Below are positions 1-6,453 of a stretch of DNA of 9,797 nucleotides, one piece after another. The notes under the pieces were generated by a model. The model saw only the letters and a list, made by a program, of their open reading frames with translations, was not told the origin of the DNA and did not search any database. Each line of letters starts with the position of its first letter. Position 1 is the first letter of the stretch. Source of the DNA: Thermodesulfatator sp. (GTDB taxonomy: Bacteria > Desulfobacterota > Thermodesulfobacteria > Thermodesulfobacteriales > Thermodesulfobacteriaceae); assembly GCA_003978075.1 (NCBI GenBank), contig QOAM01000103.1:1-9797 (forward strand), read 5' to 3'. A program made the translations under genes and the position numbers.

Positions 1-1
1 G

Positions 2-85
2 GGTCCCCGGGCCCCCGGGGGTAACCCCGGCGCTCGGGGGATAAGGCCCCACGAAACTTCTCTGAGGTCTCTTGTGAGTCTCTGA
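2..85 (+). CDS. Possible 3' end of an upstream gene (partial)
   Basis: One reading frame is open from the left edge to a TGA at 83-85 and would encode about 27 residues ending RPHETSLRSLVSL. The TGA overlaps the ATG of the next gene (TGATG), an arrangement typical of translational coupling, and the next gene has no clear ribosome binding site. This is the only reason to prefer this frame. The other two plus frames close at 22-24 and 42-44, so the upstream gene could also end there, or the region could be non-coding. I do not recognise the fragment and assign no function. Confidence 0.25.
   Translation, partial: GPRAPGGNPGARGIRPHETSLRSLVSL
5..39. other. Two adjacent GC-only hairpins
   Basis: Bases 5-11 and 14-20 are perfect 7-bp complements (CCCCGGG/CCCGGGG), separated by two bases. 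Bases 25-29 and 35-39 form a second stem (CCCCG/CGGGG) with a five-base loop. Neither is followed by a T-run, so they do not look like standard intrinsic terminators. They may be coding sequence of an upstream Pro/Gly-rich C-terminus, or low-quality sequence at a window edge. Confidence 0.4.
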
Positions 86-2523
86 TGTATCCTCTGGAGA
101 TCTTCTTTCGGGTGAGAAGGCCGAGCCGTTATCTGGGAGGGGAGGTCAATGCCGTTTGCAAGCCCTGGGAGGAGGCCGAGGTCCATTTTTGTTTAGTATA
201 TCCCGATCTTTATGAGATCGGGATGTCCCATTTGGGGCTGCTTATCCTCTATCTTATTTTGAATAGCCGTGAGGGCTTTCTTGCCGACCGGGCCTTTGCT
301 CCGGCCCGGGATATGGAGGCGGAACTCCGTTCCCGGGGCCTCCCTCTCCTTTCCTTGGAACATGGACGACCCCTCCGGGACTTTGAGGTAGTGGGCGTGG
401 CCTATCCCTACGAGCTCTGTGCCACCAACATCGTAACGGTGCTGGAGCTTTCGGGAATTCCTCCTCTAGCCCGAGAGCGCGGAGAGGGCCATCCCTTGGT
501 TCTGGGAGGGGGATCAGCCGTGGCCAATCCTGAACCGGTGGCCGACTTTTACGACGCTATCCTTTTCGGAGACGGGGAAGAGGCCATCCTGGAAATCGCC
601 GAATGCGTACGGGATTGGAAAGCCGCTCGAGGCACCCGCTCCGAACTCCTGGAAGCCCTCTCCAGGATTTCCGGGGTGTATGTTCCCGCCTTTTTCCGGC
701 CTCGCTACGATCGGGAGGGTCGCTTTCGGGAACTCGAGTCCCTGAGGCCAGGTTACGAAAAAATCGAACGCCGGATAGTGCCTGATTTGGAGGCCGTGTC
801 TTATCCTTGGCGGCCTGTGGTTCCCTGGCTAGCCACTCACGACCGTCTTTCTGTGGAGATCTCCCGGGGCTGCACTCGGGGCTGCCGCTTCTGTCAGGCC
901 AGCTCCCTCTATCGGCCAGTACGAGAGCGCCCGGTGGAGCGAGTCTGCGCCTTGGCGGAAGAGGCCTTGAAAAGCACCGGCTATGAAGAAATTTCCCTCC
1001 TTTCCCTTTCCGCCGGGGACTATACCGCCTTGGAGGCCCTGGTACGGGAACTCTACCGGCGCTTTTCCGCCGAACGAGTAGCCCTATCTTTACCTTCTCT
1101 ACGGGTGGGAAGCCTTTCTCCAGGGCTCTTGGAGACCCTTTCCCGCCTCCGGCGCACCGGGCTTACCCTGGCCCCGGAGGCCGGTACCGCGCGTCTGCGC
1201 CGGGTGATTAATAAAGACATTTCCGAAGAGGAACTCTTTTACGGAGCAGAGTTGGCCCGGGCCCTAGGCTGGCGCGATCTCAAGCTCTATTTCATGATCG
1301 GTCTCCCCACGGAGACCGAGGAAGACCTGCGCGCCATCGCCGACCTGGTCCATCGTCTGCGACGCCATGTGCGGGATCTCTTCGTGACCGCCTCGGTTTC
1401 CACCTTCGTCCCCAAGCCCCACACCCCCTTCCAGTGGGAGGCCCAGATCGGCCTTTCCGAGACCCGTAAGCGCCTCAAATTTCTTCGCGGCCTCATCCGC
1501 TCCCGAGGCACACGTCTCAAATGGCACAAGCCGGAGATGAGCTTTCTTGAGGGGGTCCTCTCCCGGGGAGATCGGCGGCTTTCACAGGTGATCCTCGAGG
1601 CCCACGCCTTGGGGGCCCGTCTGGACGGATGGAGCGAGGAGTTTCGCTTCGAGGCCTGGAGGGCAGCGGCCCGCAAGGTGGGGCTGGATCTTGAGAGCTT
1701 TCTTTCCGCCCGCGATCCTCAAGACCCCCTGCCCTGGGATCACCTGGATTGCCGGCTCTCAAGGGAGTTCTTACTGGGTGAAAGAAAGCGGGCCTTTTCT
1801 CAGGAGACCTCTCCAGACTGCCGTTTTGCCCGCTGTCTCCAATGCGGAGTCTGCGGAAAGGAAGTACAAAACCGTTTGCACCCGCAGGAGCCTCCCTCCG
1901 GGTCCCTCCCTGCCCTTCCTTCAGCGAAAGCGCTGGCCTGGTATCGAATACTCTATCGTAAGGTGGACTTGGCCCGTTTTCTTTCTCAATTGGAGCTCGC
2001 CCGCGTTTTTGAGCGAGCGGCCCGCAGAGCAGCCCTGCCTCTGGCCTTCACTCAAGGCTTCCATCCCCGCCCCCGGTTTTCCTTCGGAAGGGCCCTCCCC
2101 GTAGGGATAGCCTCCGAGGCCGAGGTGATGTATTTGGCCTTACGGGAGGTTCTAGACCCGGAAGAGGTAAGTGCCAGGCTCAACCAGGAGCTTCCGCAGG
2201 GAATCTCCGTGAGAGAGGTGCAAAGGGTGGCCACTCCCGAGGAAGAACCAGAGGAGGCCCTCCTGGAGGTGAGGCTCCCTCAGGAAGTCCTCCTCAACGG
2301 CCTTGAATCCCGTCTGGATACCCCTGTAAGATTGGTGCGCAAAGGGAAAGCGCGGGAATTGCGGCTAAGGGAATGGGTGAAGGAGATCAAAATAGGAGAT
2401 GGCAAGCTCTCTTTTTGGCTGCGTCTGGCCCCCGGGGGCCCTCGTCCGGCAGAGGTGGTGGCTCATCTTACCGGACTTTCTCTCCCTGAGGCCGCAGCCT
2501 GCGAGATGCATCGCCTAGCCTAA
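85..2523 (+). CDS. TIGR03960-type B12-binding radical SAM protein fused to DUF2344
   Basis: This 812-aa cytoplasmic protein is a probable cobalamin-dependent radical SAM enzyme whose reaction is not known to me. The N-terminal part (about 10-180) has the family signature RPSRYLGGEVNAV and DLYEIGMSHLGL, then GGGSAVANPEP and the FGDGEE stretch; B12 binding is assigned from the family, since no DxHxxG motif is visible. The radical SAM core carries CTRGCRFC, giving the iron-sulfur ligands C263, C267 and C270. A second cysteine group (C579, C584, C587, C590; DCRFARCLQCGVC) could hold another metal centre. From about 619 to the end is a DUF2344 (TIGR03936) domain with TQGFHPRPRFSFGRALPVG. The two parts are separate proteins in some bacteria, and here they are one chain. 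The start at 85 fits the family N-terminus; no good Shine-Dalgarno is seen, so coupling to an upstream gene is likely. In several lineages the family neighbours RNase G/E, but here gpsA follows after 17 bp. Confidence 0.9.
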   Translation: MYPLEIFFRVRRPSRYLGGEVNAVCKPWEEAEVHFCLVYPDLYEIGMSHLGLLILYLILNSREGFLADRAFAPARDMEAELRSRGLPLLSLEHGRPLRDFEVVGVAYPYELCATNIVTVLELSGIPPLARERGEGHPLVLGGGSAVANPEPVADFYDAILFGDGEEAILEIAECVRDWKAARGTRSELLEALSRISGVYVPAFFRPRYDREGRFRELESLRPGYEKIERRIVPDLEAVSYPWRPVVPWLATHDRLSVEISRGCTRGCRFCQASSLYRPVRERPVERVCALAEEALKSTGYEEISLLSLSAGDYTALEALVRELYRRFSAERVALSLPSLRVGSLSPGLLETLSRLRRTGLTLAPEAGTARLRRVINKDISEEELFYGAELARALGWRDLKLYFMIGLPTETEEDLRAIADLVHRLRRHVRDLFVTASVSTFVPKPHTPFQWEAQIGLSETRKRLKFLRGLIRSRGTRLKWHKPEMSFLEGVLSRGDRRLSQVILEAHALGARLDGWSEEFRFEAWRAAARKVGLDLESFLSARDPQDPLPWDHLDCRLSREFLLGERKRAFSQETSPDCRFARCLQCGVCGKEVQNRLHPQEPPSGSLPALPSAKALAWYRILYRKVDLARFLSQLELARVFERAARRAALPLAFTQGFHPRPRFSFGRALPVGIASEAEVMYLALREVLDPEEVSARLNQELPQGISVREVQRVATPEEEPEEALLEVRLPQEVLLNGLESRLDTPVRLVRKGKARELRLREWVKEIKIGDGKLSFWLRLAPGGPRPAEVVAHLTGLSLPEAAACEMHRLA

Positions 2524-2540
2524 TCAGGAGGCCTCTCCTC

Positions 2541-3548
2541 ATGAAAATAGCCATCCTGGGAGCGGGGAGTTGGGCCACGGCCCTAGGGAAGGTGTGGGCC
2601 GAAAAAGGCCATGAAGTAAGGCTACTAGCGCGGCGTTCGACCGTGGTTCAAGCCATCAACTCCCGTAGGGTCAACCCAGACTATCTCCCTGGAATAACCC
2701 TTCCCGCCTCCCTCAAGGCCTCCCTAGATCCGGAAGAGGTCTTGAAGGGGGCGGAAGCGGTGGTGTGGGCTGTGCCTGCTCAAGCCTTGCGCGAGGTGGC
2801 TCAAGGCTTGCAAGGGTCCATTTCTCCAGAAAAGCCCCTTATCTCCGCCATCAAGGGCATGGAAATTACTACCCTGAAGACCCCCACCGAAATCCTTCGG
2901 GAGTTCTTTCCCGAAAATCCCTGTGGGGTCCTTTCAGGTCCGAGTTTCGCCTGGGAAGTGGCTCAGGGTCTCCCTACAGCGGTGGTTTTGGCCTTTGAAG
3001 AGGAATTCCTGGCTCGAGGACTTCAAGAAAAGTTGTCCTCTCCGGTCTTTCGTCTCTATCGGAGTCGAGATGTGCGGGGAGTGGAGCTTTGCGGAGCGAT
3101 CAAGAATGTCATCGCTATTGCGGCAGGCATCTCCGACGGGCTCGAGCTGGGTCTGAACGCTCGAGCAGCCCTTATCACCCGCGGACTGGCGGAGACCATG
3201 CGTCTGGGCCTCTCACTGGGGGCCGAGCCCCTTACCTTCTCGGGCCTGGCCGGTCTGGGAGACCTGGTCCTTACCTGCACCGGCAAACTCTCCCGAAATT
3301 ATAGGGTAGGTTACCGGGTGGGGCAGGGGGAAAGCCTGCCGGAGGTCCTGCACTCTTTAAAGCAGGTAGCGGAAGGGGTTTATACGGTAAAGGCCCTCTA
3401 CCGCTTCGTCCAGGGCTCGAAGCTGGAACTTCCTATCAGCCAGGGGGTCTACCAGGTGCTTTACCAAGGAGAACCTCCGCAGGAAGTCCTCAAGCGGCTC
3501 CTTTCACGCCCGTTAAAGGCGGAGTTTGAACCTCCTCCACGGCCTTGA
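2541..3548 (+). CDS. gpsA: Glycerol-3-phosphate dehydrogenase [NAD(P)+]
   Basis: The enzyme reduces dihydroxyacetone phosphate to sn-glycerol 3-phosphate in the cytoplasm, supplying the backbone for phospholipids. The 335-aa length is normal. Visible motifs are the N-terminal dinucleotide-binding loop GAGSWATALG (residues 7-16), IKGME with K105, LSGPSFAWEVAQGLPTA (131-147), the catalytic K188 in CGAIKNVIAIAAG, NARAALITRGLAE (206-218) and GLAGLGDLVLTC (235-246). The dinucleotide loop has Ala where many homologues have Gly (SWAT for SWGT), a tolerated variant. AGGAGG at 2526-2531 lies 9 bp before the ATG, and the gene begins 17 bp after the radical SAM gene, so the two probably share a transcript. 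The last 59 bp overlap the 3' end of the convergent bactofilin gene. The overlap covers only the final 19 codons including the stop, beyond the catalytic core. Confidence 0.97.
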   Translation: MKIAILGAGSWATALGKVWAEKGHEVRLLARRSTVVQAINSRRVNPDYLPGITLPASLKASLDPEEVLKGAEAVVWAVPAQALREVAQGLQGSISPEKPLISAIKGMEITTLKTPTEILREFFPENPCGVLSGPSFAWEVAQGLPTAVVLAFEEEFLARGLQEKLSSPVFRLYRSRDVRGVELCGAIKNVIAIAAGISDGLELGLNARAALITRGLAETMRLGLSLGAEPLTFSGLAGLGDLVLTCTGKLSRNYRVGYRVGQGESLPEVLHSLKQVAEGVYTVKALYRFVQGSKLELPISQGVYQVLYQGEPPQEVLKRLLSRPLKAEFEPPPRP

Positions 3549-3867
3549 TCTGACCCTCTATGCGGGCCCCTTCCTCCACTGCCAGCTTATCCGTGAAGAT
3601 CTCTCCCCGAATCCGGGCCGTCTTCCGGAGACAGAGATTCTGACAGCGCAGTCTGCCCTCTATCTCTCCGGCACAGATGATTTCCTTGGCCTCCACCTCG
3701 CCCACGATCCTCCCCTTCTCGCCGATGATGAGAAAATCCCCTCTAAGCTCTCCCTGCATTTCCCCTTCGAAACGGACTTTCCCCGGAAAAGAGAGCTTTC
3801 CCTCTAGTTTGAGTCCCGATCCGATGTAGCCGTTAATGTCCTCCGGGCCGCCTCTTTTAAAGATCAT
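3490..3867 (-). CDS. Bactofilin (polymer-forming cytoskeletal protein)
   Basis: Bactofilins self-assemble without nucleotide into filaments of stacked beta-helices and often place cell-wall enzymes at the membrane. This 125-aa protein has a short N-terminal tail starting MIFKRGGPEDINGYIGSG, then the repetitive hydrophobic/Gly pattern of the beta-helix (LEGKLSFPGKVRFEGEMQG, GRIVGEVEAKEIICAGEIEG, RIRGEIFTDKLAVEEGARIEG) over about residues 18-112, and a short variable tail. It lies 91 bp downstream of an M23 peptidase gene on the same strand, a pairing known from other bacteria (for example ccmA with csd1 in Helicobacter), which supports a joint role in shaping peptidoglycan. An in-frame stop just upstream rules out a longer form. 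No ribosome binding site is near the ATG; the nearest AAGGAGG (3904-3910) is 36 nt away. The 3' end overlaps gpsA tail to tail. Confidence 0.9.
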   Translation of the reverse strand: MIFKRGGPEDINGYIGSGLKLEGKLSFPGKVRFEGEMQGELRGDFLIIGEKGRIVGEVEAKEIICAGEIEGRLRCQNLCLRKTARIRGEIFTDKLAVEEGARIEGQIKAVEEVQTPPLTGVKGAA

Positions 3868-3874
3868 AGATTAG

Positions 3875-3894
3875 CCGAGCTTTTTCGGATTTTT
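3875..3894 (+). terminator. Weak candidate intrinsic terminator on the plus strand
   Basis: CCGA (3875-3878) pairs with TCGG (3885-3888) around a six-base loop and is followed by TTTTT at 3890-3894. If used, it would stop gpsA transcripts only after they run antisense through the whole bactofilin gene. The stem is just 4 bp, so this could be chance. On the minus strand the same stem lies in the bactofilin leader. Confidence 0.2.
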
Positions 3895-3958
3895 CTAGAG
3901 ACCCCTCCTTATAAATCAAATTTTACCCCTTTTACGCGTTCTTTTCAGAGGTCTTTTT

Positions 3959-4897
3959 CTACCTTTGAGAGGCGAGTTTTATGCGCCAATAGGGATAAGG
4001 ATTGAGGTATCGGCCGTAGCGCCGAATTTCGTAATGAAGATGGGGGCCGGTGCTACGTCCGGTGCTTCCTAGGTATCCAATAACTTGCCCTCTCTTTACC
4101 TTCTGCCCGGCTCGCACCGCGATCTTTCGGAGGTGTCCGTAAAGGGTGGAATAGCCGTACTGATGCCGTATAACTACTACCTTGCCGTACCCCGCATGTC
4201 TTCCTGCGTAAATTACCCGTCCATCGGCGGTAGCCTTTATCGGGGTCCCGGGATAACTCACGATGTCGATTCCCGAGTGAAAGGCCCACTTTCCGGTAAA
4301 GGGATCTCGGCGGCGTCCAAAGCCTGAAGATATATAGCCTCCGCACGGGCGGCCCAGGGGAATACCCGAAAGCACCTTCAAATAGGCATCCACGCTCTGG
4401 AGGAGAGATTTGGAGTAAGAAGCCAGCTCTGTTTCCGGAAGATCGGCCAAGGCGAGATCTTCGGAAGGAGGGTTAACCGGGATAAACACCCCTCCCTCAG
4501 GAGGACTCTTGGGGGCTTTCACCGTGGCCAAAGGTTTTAAGCGAAGGTACTTTTCTAAGCCGAAATCGGCCACCAGCTTTTGGATGATCTCGGAACGGGC
4601 CTTGAGTTCGTTTACCGCCCCAGCCAAAAGCTCTCTCTTCTCTTTTTCCAAGGAAAGGATACGGGCCTCTAGGGTCTGATTTTTCGCCCGGGCCCTTTCC
4701 AGCTCCCCCCTCAAGACCATCACTTGCCGGTGAAGACGGGCTGTTTGGAAAAACAAGAAACAACCCATTACACTAAGGACCAGGAGCAGGAGACCCAAGA
4801 CCGGGAAGATTTTAAGAAAAAAAGGCCTTACCTTTAGCTTTAAAGTGGGACCTTCTTCGGAAAAAAGCAGGAGGTAAAAATAGCGTTTCCGACTCAC
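3959..4897 (-). CDS. Membrane-anchored M23/LytM peptidoglycan endopeptidase
   Basis: This 312-aa protein is a zinc peptidase of the LytM family, predicted to cut peptide cross-links of peptidoglycan from the periplasmic side of the inner membrane. After a basic N-terminus it has one membrane segment (about 29-50, IFPVLGLLLLVLSVMG), a predicted coiled coil (about 52-93, rich in Glu/Arg/Leu) and a linker to about 185. The M23 domain follows: SGFGRRRDPFTGKWAFHSGID supplies H207 and D211, TLYGHL gives H255, and GPHLHYE gives H286 and H288. All zinc ligands (H207, D211, H288) and the catalytic histidines are present, so it should be active rather than an EnvC/NlpD-type degenerate activator. The start is GTG, overlapping the TGA of the preceding gene by 4 bp (GTGA); AAGGGGG stands about 6 nt upstream. 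The bactofilin gene follows, so a bactofilin-scaffolded cell-shape hydrolase is the likely role. Confidence 0.93.
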   Translation of the reverse strand: MSRKRYFYLLLFSEEGPTLKLKVRPFFLKIFPVLGLLLLVLSVMGCFLFFQTARLHRQVMVLRGELERARAKNQTLEARILSLEKEKRELLAGAVNELKARSEIIQKLVADFGLEKYLRLKPLATVKAPKSPPEGGVFIPVNPPSEDLALADLPETELASYSKSLLQSVDAYLKVLSGIPLGRPCGGYISSGFGRRRDPFTGKWAFHSGIDIVSYPGTPIKATADGRVIYAGRHAGYGKVVVIRHQYGYSTLYGHLRKIAVRAGQKVKRGQVIGYLGSTGRSTGPHLHYEIRRYGRYLNPYPYWRIKLASQR

Positions 4898-5466
4898 GCC
4901 AACCCCCTTTCCAGCTCCCCTTTTTCCTCAAATACTTCGGCGGTAAAGAGATAGACTTCCGTACGGGGATCCTGCCAGCACCGGGGCGGCAGCCCGGCCT
5001 TTAGGCAAACATGATCCAGAAAGGTCTCCCGATCCCAACCTTGCTCCACCGCCACCTGGGGGAGAAGAACCCCCCGGAAGACCCCTTGCACCAGATACAC
5101 CCCGTGTCGCCCTACCTCCACCTCTTCCGGACGCCCTGGACGAAGGGGAGAAAGGACCGAAATCTCTATCTCCACCCTTTCCAACTCTTCCGGCGCCAGG
5201 GGAGGAAAGCGCGGGTCGTTAAAAGCCGCAGCCTGGGCCATCTCCTCTACTACCCGGTAAAGAGGAGAAGTGGCCTCAAAACTTCCGATGCATCCCCGCA
5301 ACTTTCCGCCCTTTTTGAGGGTAACAAAGGCCCCCCGGGGCTCGCGTAAGGCCTCCCAAGGGGGAGGGTAAGGGAGGGAATAATCCTTTCTCCACCCGAA
5401 GGCCCTTTCCAAGGTCTCTCGGGCCAGCTGTAAGAGATAAGCCCGCTCTTCCGGGGAAAGGCTCAT
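4894..5466 (-). CDS. amrA: AMMECR1-domain protein (AmmeMemoRadiSam system protein A)
   Basis: A 190-aa soluble protein made up of a single AMMECR1 domain. It shows the diagnostic LRGCIGS motif (C59 with flanking Arg and Gly), FNDPRFPPL (82-90), the EIEISVLSPLRP strand (99-110), and the HGVYLVQGVFRGVLLPQVAVEQGW and FLDHVCLKAGL regions (121-158). In many prokaryotes this family occurs with a Memo-like protein and a radical SAM protein (the AmmeMemoRadiSam trio) whose biochemical role is not settled; neither partner is in this window. The radical SAM protein at 85-2523 is a different family. The gene is translationally coupled on both sides: its ATG overlaps the stop of the DsbC-like gene (ATGA, 5463-5466) and its stop overlaps the M23 start. 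It has no Shine-Dalgarno of its own, which fits coupling. Being locked between two envelope genes hints at a function in the same process, but this is inference. Confidence 0.9.
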   Translation of the reverse strand: MSLSPEERAYLLQLARETLERAFGWRKDYSLPYPPPWEALREPRGAFVTLKKGGKLRGCIGSFEATSPLYRVVEEMAQAAAFNDPRFPPLAPEELERVEIEISVLSPLRPGRPEEVEVGRHGVYLVQGVFRGVLLPQVAVEQGWDRETFLDHVCLKAGLPPRCWQDPRTEVYLFTAEVFEEKGELERGLA

Positions 5467-6224
5467 TTCTGGCCCAATTTTTTCAACACTTCCTTCGCGG
5501 GCAAGACCCCGGAATGAGTTTCTCCAGAGGGAAAAACATAAGTGGGAGTCCCCCTTATACCTAAAGAGCTCACAAACTTCTCTGTTTCGTTGATCTTCTT
5601 CTCCCCCTCTGGACAGGTGGCGTTCCCACTGTATCCGGCCACCAAATCCTCAAAACCTTTCTTCTCGCAGATGAGACCTACCGCCTTTTGACGGGAGTGG
5701 GGATGTATGCGTTCCAAGGGGAAGAGGACCACATTTACACGGACTTTGTTTTCTTTCACTAGAGGCAGGAGCATGTTTTCGGCCCTTTTACAGAAGGGGC
5801 ATTCAGGATCCACGATTAGGAACATTTCTGGCCCTTGGCCAGCGGAAAAGGCCACATACTTGCGAAGTTCTTTCATCTTTTCCGGAGAAAGCTTTATGCG
5901 ATTCAATTTCTCAATGAGGGCCCCGGTGAGATCTCGGCGGCTGGAGATATCTATAATGCGCCCCAGGATCAGAAACCTTCCGGAACTATCCACATAGGTT
6001 ACCCCTTTGCGACGGTTCTGCTGGACCACCACCTCACAGAGTCCACTTACCGGAGAGGGCTTGACGGAAACAACCTGCACCTCTCGTCGAGTGAGCTTTT
6101 GAAGGAGAGCAGCTACGGCTTTTTGGTCCGGACAGGCAGAGGAAAAACCGAGGGAAGGAAAGAAAAGAACCGAACATACTAACGAAAAAGTTAACAGAAG
6201 AGACTTCCACTCCCACTTTAACAT
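5463..6224 (-). CDS. Periplasmic DsbC/DsbG-like thiol:disulfide protein
   Basis: A 253-aa exported thioredoxin-fold protein, probably a disulfide isomerase or reductase acting in the periplasm. Residues 1-30 form a signal peptide (MLKWEWK, then a hydrophobic core ending near GFSSA). The segment to about 100 resembles the DsbC dimerisation domain (LLQKLTRREVQVVSVKPSPV, then GVTYVDSSGRFLILGRIIDI). The catalytic domain holds CPFC at 142-145 in VDPECPFCKRAEN, a second cysteine pair (C186, C204) like the structural disulfide of DsbC, and the cis-proline loop RGTPTYVFPSG with P227. CPFC differs from the CGYC of E. coli DsbC, so the redox potential may differ. The start at 6222-6224 is chosen because GGGAGG lies about 5 nt upstream and the signal peptide begins there; an in-frame ATG at 6308 would lie upstream of the predicted promoter. 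It is the first gene of a four-gene minus-strand operon. No DsbD-type partner is visible. Confidence 0.88.
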   Translation of the reverse strand: MLKWEWKSLLLTFSLVCSVLFFPSLGFSSACPDQKAVAALLQKLTRREVQVVSVKPSPVSGLCEVVVQQNRRKGVTYVDSSGRFLILGRIIDISSRRDLTGALIEKLNRIKLSPEKMKELRKYVAFSAGQGPEMFLIVDPECPFCKRAENMLLPLVKENKVRVNVVLFPLERIHPHSRQKAVGLICEKKGFEDLVAGYSGNATCPEGEKKINETEKFVSSLGIRGTPTYVFPSGETHSGVLPAKEVLKKLGQK

Positions 6225-6267
6225 GACACCTCCCTTAAAATGTGATTTGGTTTTCTCTTTGCAGGGC

Positions 6268-6296
6268 AATCTAGCATTTTCTTTGGGGGGTGTAAA
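6268..6296 (-). promoter_or_regulatory. Sigma70-type promoter for the minus-strand operon
   Basis: Read on the minus strand, TTTACA (6291-6296) matches the -35 box at five of six bases. After a 17-bp spacer comes TAGATT (6268-6273), preceded directly by TGC (6274-6276), an extended -10 element. Transcription would start near 6261, giving a leader of about 37 nt before the DsbC-like gene with its GGGAGG ribosome binding site. A run of six C lies inside the spacer. Confidence 0.55.
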
Positions 6297-6336
6297 GAGA
6301 TTGGTCAAGTTTTTATTTTGGATTAAAGTAGCCTTC

Positions 6337-6431
6337 AGGCTTTAAGGATCCCTGAAAGGGATCGGAGTCAATGAGGGCGGGAAAGCAGGCCCCCAAGGAG
6401 AGGATCTTTTGCGTGAGAAGTCTTAAGGCCT
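6337..6431 (+). promoter_or_regulatory. Structured leader RNA before the serine genes
   Basis: The plus-strand leader can fold into a closed multi-branch shape. AGGCTTTAAG (6337-6346) pairs with CTTAAGGCCT (6422-6431) over 10 bp with a single G-U wobble. Immediately inside is a perfect 6-bp hairpin GATCCC/GGGATC with loop TGAAA (6347-6363). Smaller stems are possible at GGGC/GCCC (6375-6378 with 6389-6392) and CTTTT/AGAAG (6406-6410 with 6416-6420). The outer stem ends 7 nt before the AAGGAGG that serves the aminotransferase gene, so the fold could control translation, as in a riboswitch or protein-bound leader. It does not match the glycine, SAM-I, T-box, TPP or c-di-GMP-I cores I know. A weak promoter (TTGGTC 6301-6306, TAAAGT 6324-6329, 17-bp spacer) would start transcription just before it. 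Confidence 0.4.
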
Positions 6432-6453
6432 TATGGGGAAGGAGGAAAACCCT

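Noticed and set aside
6225..6308. Longer N-terminus for the DsbC-like protein from the ATG at 6308
   Set aside because: It would put 28 polar residues before the signal peptide and start upstream of the predicted promoter; the ATG at 6222-6224 has its own GGGAGG.
6433..6453. Upstream ATG for the aminotransferase
   Set aside because: The AAGGAGG at 6439-6445 lies after it and is correctly spaced for the ATG at 6454, which matches the family start.
6337..6453. Known riboswitch or T-box before the aminotransferase
   Set aside because: None of the conserved core sequences of glycine, SAM-I, TPP, FMN, c-di-GMP-I or T-box elements that I can recall is present, so it is reported only as an unclassified structured leader.
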